64,000 nt of DNA from Pseudohalocynthiibacter aestuariivivens (GTDB lineage Bacteria > Pseudomonadota > Alphaproteobacteria > Rhodobacterales > Rhodobacteraceae). A program made the position numbers and the translations under genes. Shown here piece after piece: positions 61,549 to 64,000 of this stretch. The notes below the pieces were generated by a model, which did no database searches, had not been told where the DNA came from, and saw nothing but the letters and a program-made list of their open reading frames with translations. Position 1 is the first letter of the stretch. Every line of letters starts with the position of its first letter. Location of the stretch: contig NZ_CP049037.1 in assembly GCF_011040495.1 (NCBI RefSeq), positions 310,001 through 374,000 of the forward strand, written 5' to 3'.

Positions 61549-62696
61549 TGAAGGTCTTTGTCGTCGCGGGCGAGGCATCAGGCGACCGGCTGGGGGCTGC
61601 GCTGATGACGGGGCTCAAGACGCTGACGGATGTTGAATTCGCCGGTGTTGGCGGGCCGTTGATGCAGGCCGAAGGGCTGCACAGTCTTTTCCCCATGGAC
61701 GAGTTGAGCGTTATGGGGTTGGTAGAGGTTCTGCCAAAGTACCGCCACCTTAAACGCCGGATCGCGCAGACGGCGGCGGCGGTACTGGACGCGCAGCCTG
61801 ATGTGCTGATCACCATCGACAGCCCGGATTTTTGCCTGCGCGTCGCGCATATCGTCAAGGCCCGGAGCGATACCCGAACTGTGCATTATGTTGCCCCTTC
61901 GGTCTGGGCATGGCGTCCCAAACGGGCGGATAAGATGGCGCGCGTGATCGACCATGTTCTGGCCCTGCTGCCATTCGAGCCACCCTTCATGGAGGCGGCT
62001 GGCATGGCGTGCGATTTCGTTGGCCATCCGGTGGTGACAGAGCTGGTGGCAGACGCAGCCCAGCAGGCGGCGTTTCGCGCCACATACGGTCTGGGGGATG
62101 CGCCGCTGTTGCTGGTTCTGCCGGGGTCGCGTCGGGGCGAAGTGGCCCGGCTTGGCCCGATATTCGGTCGCGCGTTGGTATCGGTTCTGACGGCACATCC
62201 CGGTTTGCGACTGGTGGTGCCGACGACCGGCAATGTCACTGATTTGGTGCGGCAGGTTACGGCGGACTGGCCTCAGGCCCCATTGATCCTGGGACCCGGC
62301 GGGCGTAGCGCGCAAGAATACGCCCACGACAAGACCGCCGCATTTGCCACCGCATCCTGCGCTTTGGCGGCCTCTGGCACCGTTTCGTTAGAATTGGCCG
62401 CAGCAGAGACACCAATGGTTATGGCTTATGATGCCAATTGGCTGACCCGCGCGATCGTCAAACGTATGCTACTGATCGATACGGCAACTTTGGTCAATCT
62501 GGTCAGCGAAACCCGTGATGTGCCGGAATGCAATGGGGCCGATTGCACACCGGAAAAAATCGCGGCGGCATTGCTGGATGTGTTGAATCACCCCGACGCT
62601 CAACTGGCCGTGATGCGTCTGACGATGCAGCGTCTGGGGCAGGGCGGAGAGGCCCCGGGCCTGCGCGCTGCGCGCGCGGTTCTGGCGCGGCTGTGA
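61548..62696 (+). CDS. lpxB: lipid-A-disaccharide synthase
   Basis: 382 residues. The start KVFVVAGEASGDRLGAAL, FAGVGGPLMQAEG, HYVAPSVWAWRPKRADKM and VLPGSRRGEVARLGPIF are typical of the GT19 family. It joins lipid X and UDP-diacylglucosamine. ATG 61548 overlaps the lpxI stop (TGATG); a GTG three bases earlier is the alternative. Confidence 0.96.
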   Translation: MKVFVVAGEASGDRLGAALMTGLKTLTDVEFAGVGGPLMQAEGLHSLFPMDELSVMGLVEVLPKYRHLKRRIAQTAAAVLDAQPDVLITIDSPDFCLRVAHIVKARSDTRTVHYVAPSVWAWRPKRADKMARVIDHVLALLPFEPPFMEAAGMACDFVGHPVVTELVADAAQQAAFRATYGLGDAPLLLVLPGSRRGEVARLGPIFGRALVSVLTAHPGLRLVVPTTGNVTDLVRQVTADWPQAPLILGPGGRSAQEYAHDKTAAFATASCALAASGTVSLELAAAETPMVMAYDANWLTRAIVKRMLLIDTATLVNLVSETRDVPECNGADCTPEKIAAALLDVLNHPDAQLAVMRLTMQRLGQGGEAPGLRAARAVLARL

Positions 62697-62721
62697 ATGC
62701 AGCTTTTGCTTCGAGGCGGGT

Positions 62722-63867
62722 TCAGTTCCCGCGCCAGATCCAGCCACCGCCCAGAATGCGACTGCTTCCCGTATCATAAAACACACAAGCCTGACCCGGT
62801 GATACGCCTTCCTCAGCCGTCAGCAGCTCGACCTCGGCGGTGCCATCGGGCAGCGGGCGGATCACCGCGTCGCGCGGCGGGCGGGTCGACCGGACCCTGA
62901 CGGCGACGTGCCATTCGGCGCGGGCGGTCAATGGCTCGTCTCCCAGCCAGTTAATTTCGCGCACCGGCACCGTACGCGTGGCGAGCATGTCCTTTGGCCC
63001 GACGATGACCACGCGCGCATCCACGTCCAGCTTGACCACATATAGCGGCTCTTCCAATCCGCCGATGCCAAGACCCCGACGCTGCCCCACGGTATAATGA
63101 ATGACCCCGTCATGCGTGCCCAGCACGCGCCCGTCAGCATGGTGTATTTCACCCGGTTCGGCTGCTCCTGGGCGCAACTTTTCGATCACCGATGCATAGT
63201 TGCCGTTGGGAACAAAGCAGATGTCCTGACTGTCGGGTTTGTCCGCGACGCTAAGGCCATATTTCGCAGCCAACGCGCGCGTGGCCGCCTTGGACGGCAG
63301 ATGGCCCAGCGGAAAGCGCAGGAAATCCAGTTGCTCCGGCGTCGTCGAGAACAGGAAATAGGATTGGTCGCGGGCCGCATCGGCGGCACTGTGCAATTCT
63401 GGCCCGGTTGGCCCCACCTTGCGCTGGATATAATGCCCGGTCGCCATGCAATCGGCGTCCAGATCCTTTGCTGTTTCCAACAGGTCCTTGAACTTGACCC
63501 GCTCATTGCAGCGGATACAGGGCACCGGAGTCGCCCCGGCAAGGTAGCTGTCGGCAAACTCGTCGATCACGGCGTCCTTAAAGATATTTTCATAGTCTAG
63601 AACGTAGTGCGGGAAACCCATTTCCTCTGCGACGCGACGCGCATCGTGAATGTCGATACCAGCGCAGCACGCCCCCTTTTTGGCCAGAGCAGCGCCATGA
63701 TCGTATAGCTGCAAGGTCACGCCGACCACGTCATAGCCTTCTTCTGCCAGTTGTGCGGCCACGACCGAACTATCGACGCCGCCGGACATTGCAACAACGA
63801 CGCGGGTTTCCGCGGGCGGTTTTGCAAAACCGAGCGAATTGATCGGATGGGGGCGGTCGAGGGCCAT
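62722..63867 (-). CDS. mnmA: tRNA-specific 2-thiouridylase
   Basis: 381 residues. PP-loop [34 protein letters not shown], the catalytic [10 protein letters not shown] and second cysteine [13 protein letters not shown] are present. It makes s2U34 in tRNAs for Lys, Glu and Gln. ATG 63867 has GGAGAC seven bases upstream; the longer frame to 63930 is not used. It is convergent with lpxB. Confidence 0.96.
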   Translation of the reverse strand: MALDRPHPINSLGFAKPPAETRVVVAMSGGVDSSVVAAQLAEEGYDVVGVTLQLYDHGAALAKKGACCAGIDIHDARRVAEEMGFPHYVLDYENIFKDAVIDEFADSYLAGATPVPCIRCNERVKFKDLLETAKDLDADCMATGHYIQRKVGPTGPELHSAADAARDQSYFLFSTTPEQLDFLRFPLGHLPSKAATRALAAKYGLSVADKPDSQDICFVPNGNYASVIEKLRPGAAEPGEIHHADGRVLGTHDGVIHYTVGQRRGLGIGGLEEPLYVVKLDVDARVVIVGPKDMLATRTVPVREINWLGDEPLTARAEWHVAVRVRSTRPPRDAVIRPLPDGTAEVELLTAEEGVSPGQACVFYDTGSSRILGGGWIWRGN

Positions 63868-64000
63868 TGGATGTCTCCGGCGAATGGGCGTTTCAGTCTG
63901 CCACATAAGTGCTGCCACGCGAAAACGCAAAACCCTTTACGAAAATCCGCCGCATTCTACGCAACCGGTTTCAGCCGCTGTTAACGGCGAAAGGGGCAGT

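Overview
The window looks like chromosomal DNA of a Rhodobacteraceae (Roseobacter-group) alphaproteobacterium. This rests on gene content: lptF-lptG-lptD-surA-pdxA-rsmA and pyrH-frr-uppS-cdsA-dxr-rseP-bamA-skp-fabZ-lpxA-lpxI-lpxB are both in alphaproteobacterial order, LpxI is used instead of LpxH, a CckA hybrid kinase is present, the SOS box in front of recA is of the GTTC-N7-GTTC (GAAC-N7-GAAC) type, and there are RTX proteins ending in a Hint domain, a family common in this group. No database search was possible; all names come from motifs, length and context.

Layout. 1-2.7 kb: the end of an Lrp/AsnC regulator, a Rieske oxygenase, dsbB, a YqaA-type membrane protein and tRNA-Leu(CAA). 2.7-8.2 kb: an 885-base gene-free stretch, then two RTX/Hint proteins in a row; the second carries a one-base frameshift. 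8.2-16.4 kb (minus strand): a seven-gene run whose neighbours all overlap by 1-4 bases (lptF, lptG, lptD, surA, pdxA, rsmA, a MobA-like nucleotidyltransferase), covering LPS export and outer-membrane assembly plus two housekeeping enzymes. 16.4-22.9 kb: pepA-holC, a retropepsin-like protease, MarC, an ABC-F ATPase, a small secreted protein, ndk and a Pmp3-type peptide. 23.0-26.5 kb: a 34-codon ORF, then malyl-CoA lyase and malate-CoA ligase as a compact mclA-mtkA-mtkB operon. 27-32.8 kb: a LuxR-type regulator with a degenerate receiver, an HWE-type histidine kinase, an orphan peptide-binding protein, an ASKHA/[2Fe-2S] corrinoid-activator-like protein and a remnant of a CaiB/BaiF CoA-transferase. 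33-43.1 kb: guaB, rsmB, cckA, a sulfotransferase, recA, alaS and a DUF1330 protein. 43.5-44.3 kb: two tandem, diverged copies of a small secreted two-cysteine protein of unknown function. 44.4-50.4 kb: typA, a FemAB-like acyltransferase, ssb, a lytic transglycosylase, an AraC regulator and miaA. 50.5-62.7 kb: the long pyrH-to-lpxB cluster linking UMP synthesis, ribosome recycling, undecaprenyl, phospholipid and isoprenoid synthesis, site-2 proteolysis, BAM assembly and lipid A synthesis. 62.7-63.9 kb: mnmA on the opposite strand.

Most of the window is ordinary core genome. The accessory signals are the RTX/Hint pair with its frameshift and palindromes, the tandem two-cysteine secreted proteins built from PAxY half-repeats, the stand-alone mclA-mtkAB operon with two perfect inverted repeats upstream, the CoA-transferase scar beside the ASKHA gene, and two very small ORFs with good ribosome-binding sites.
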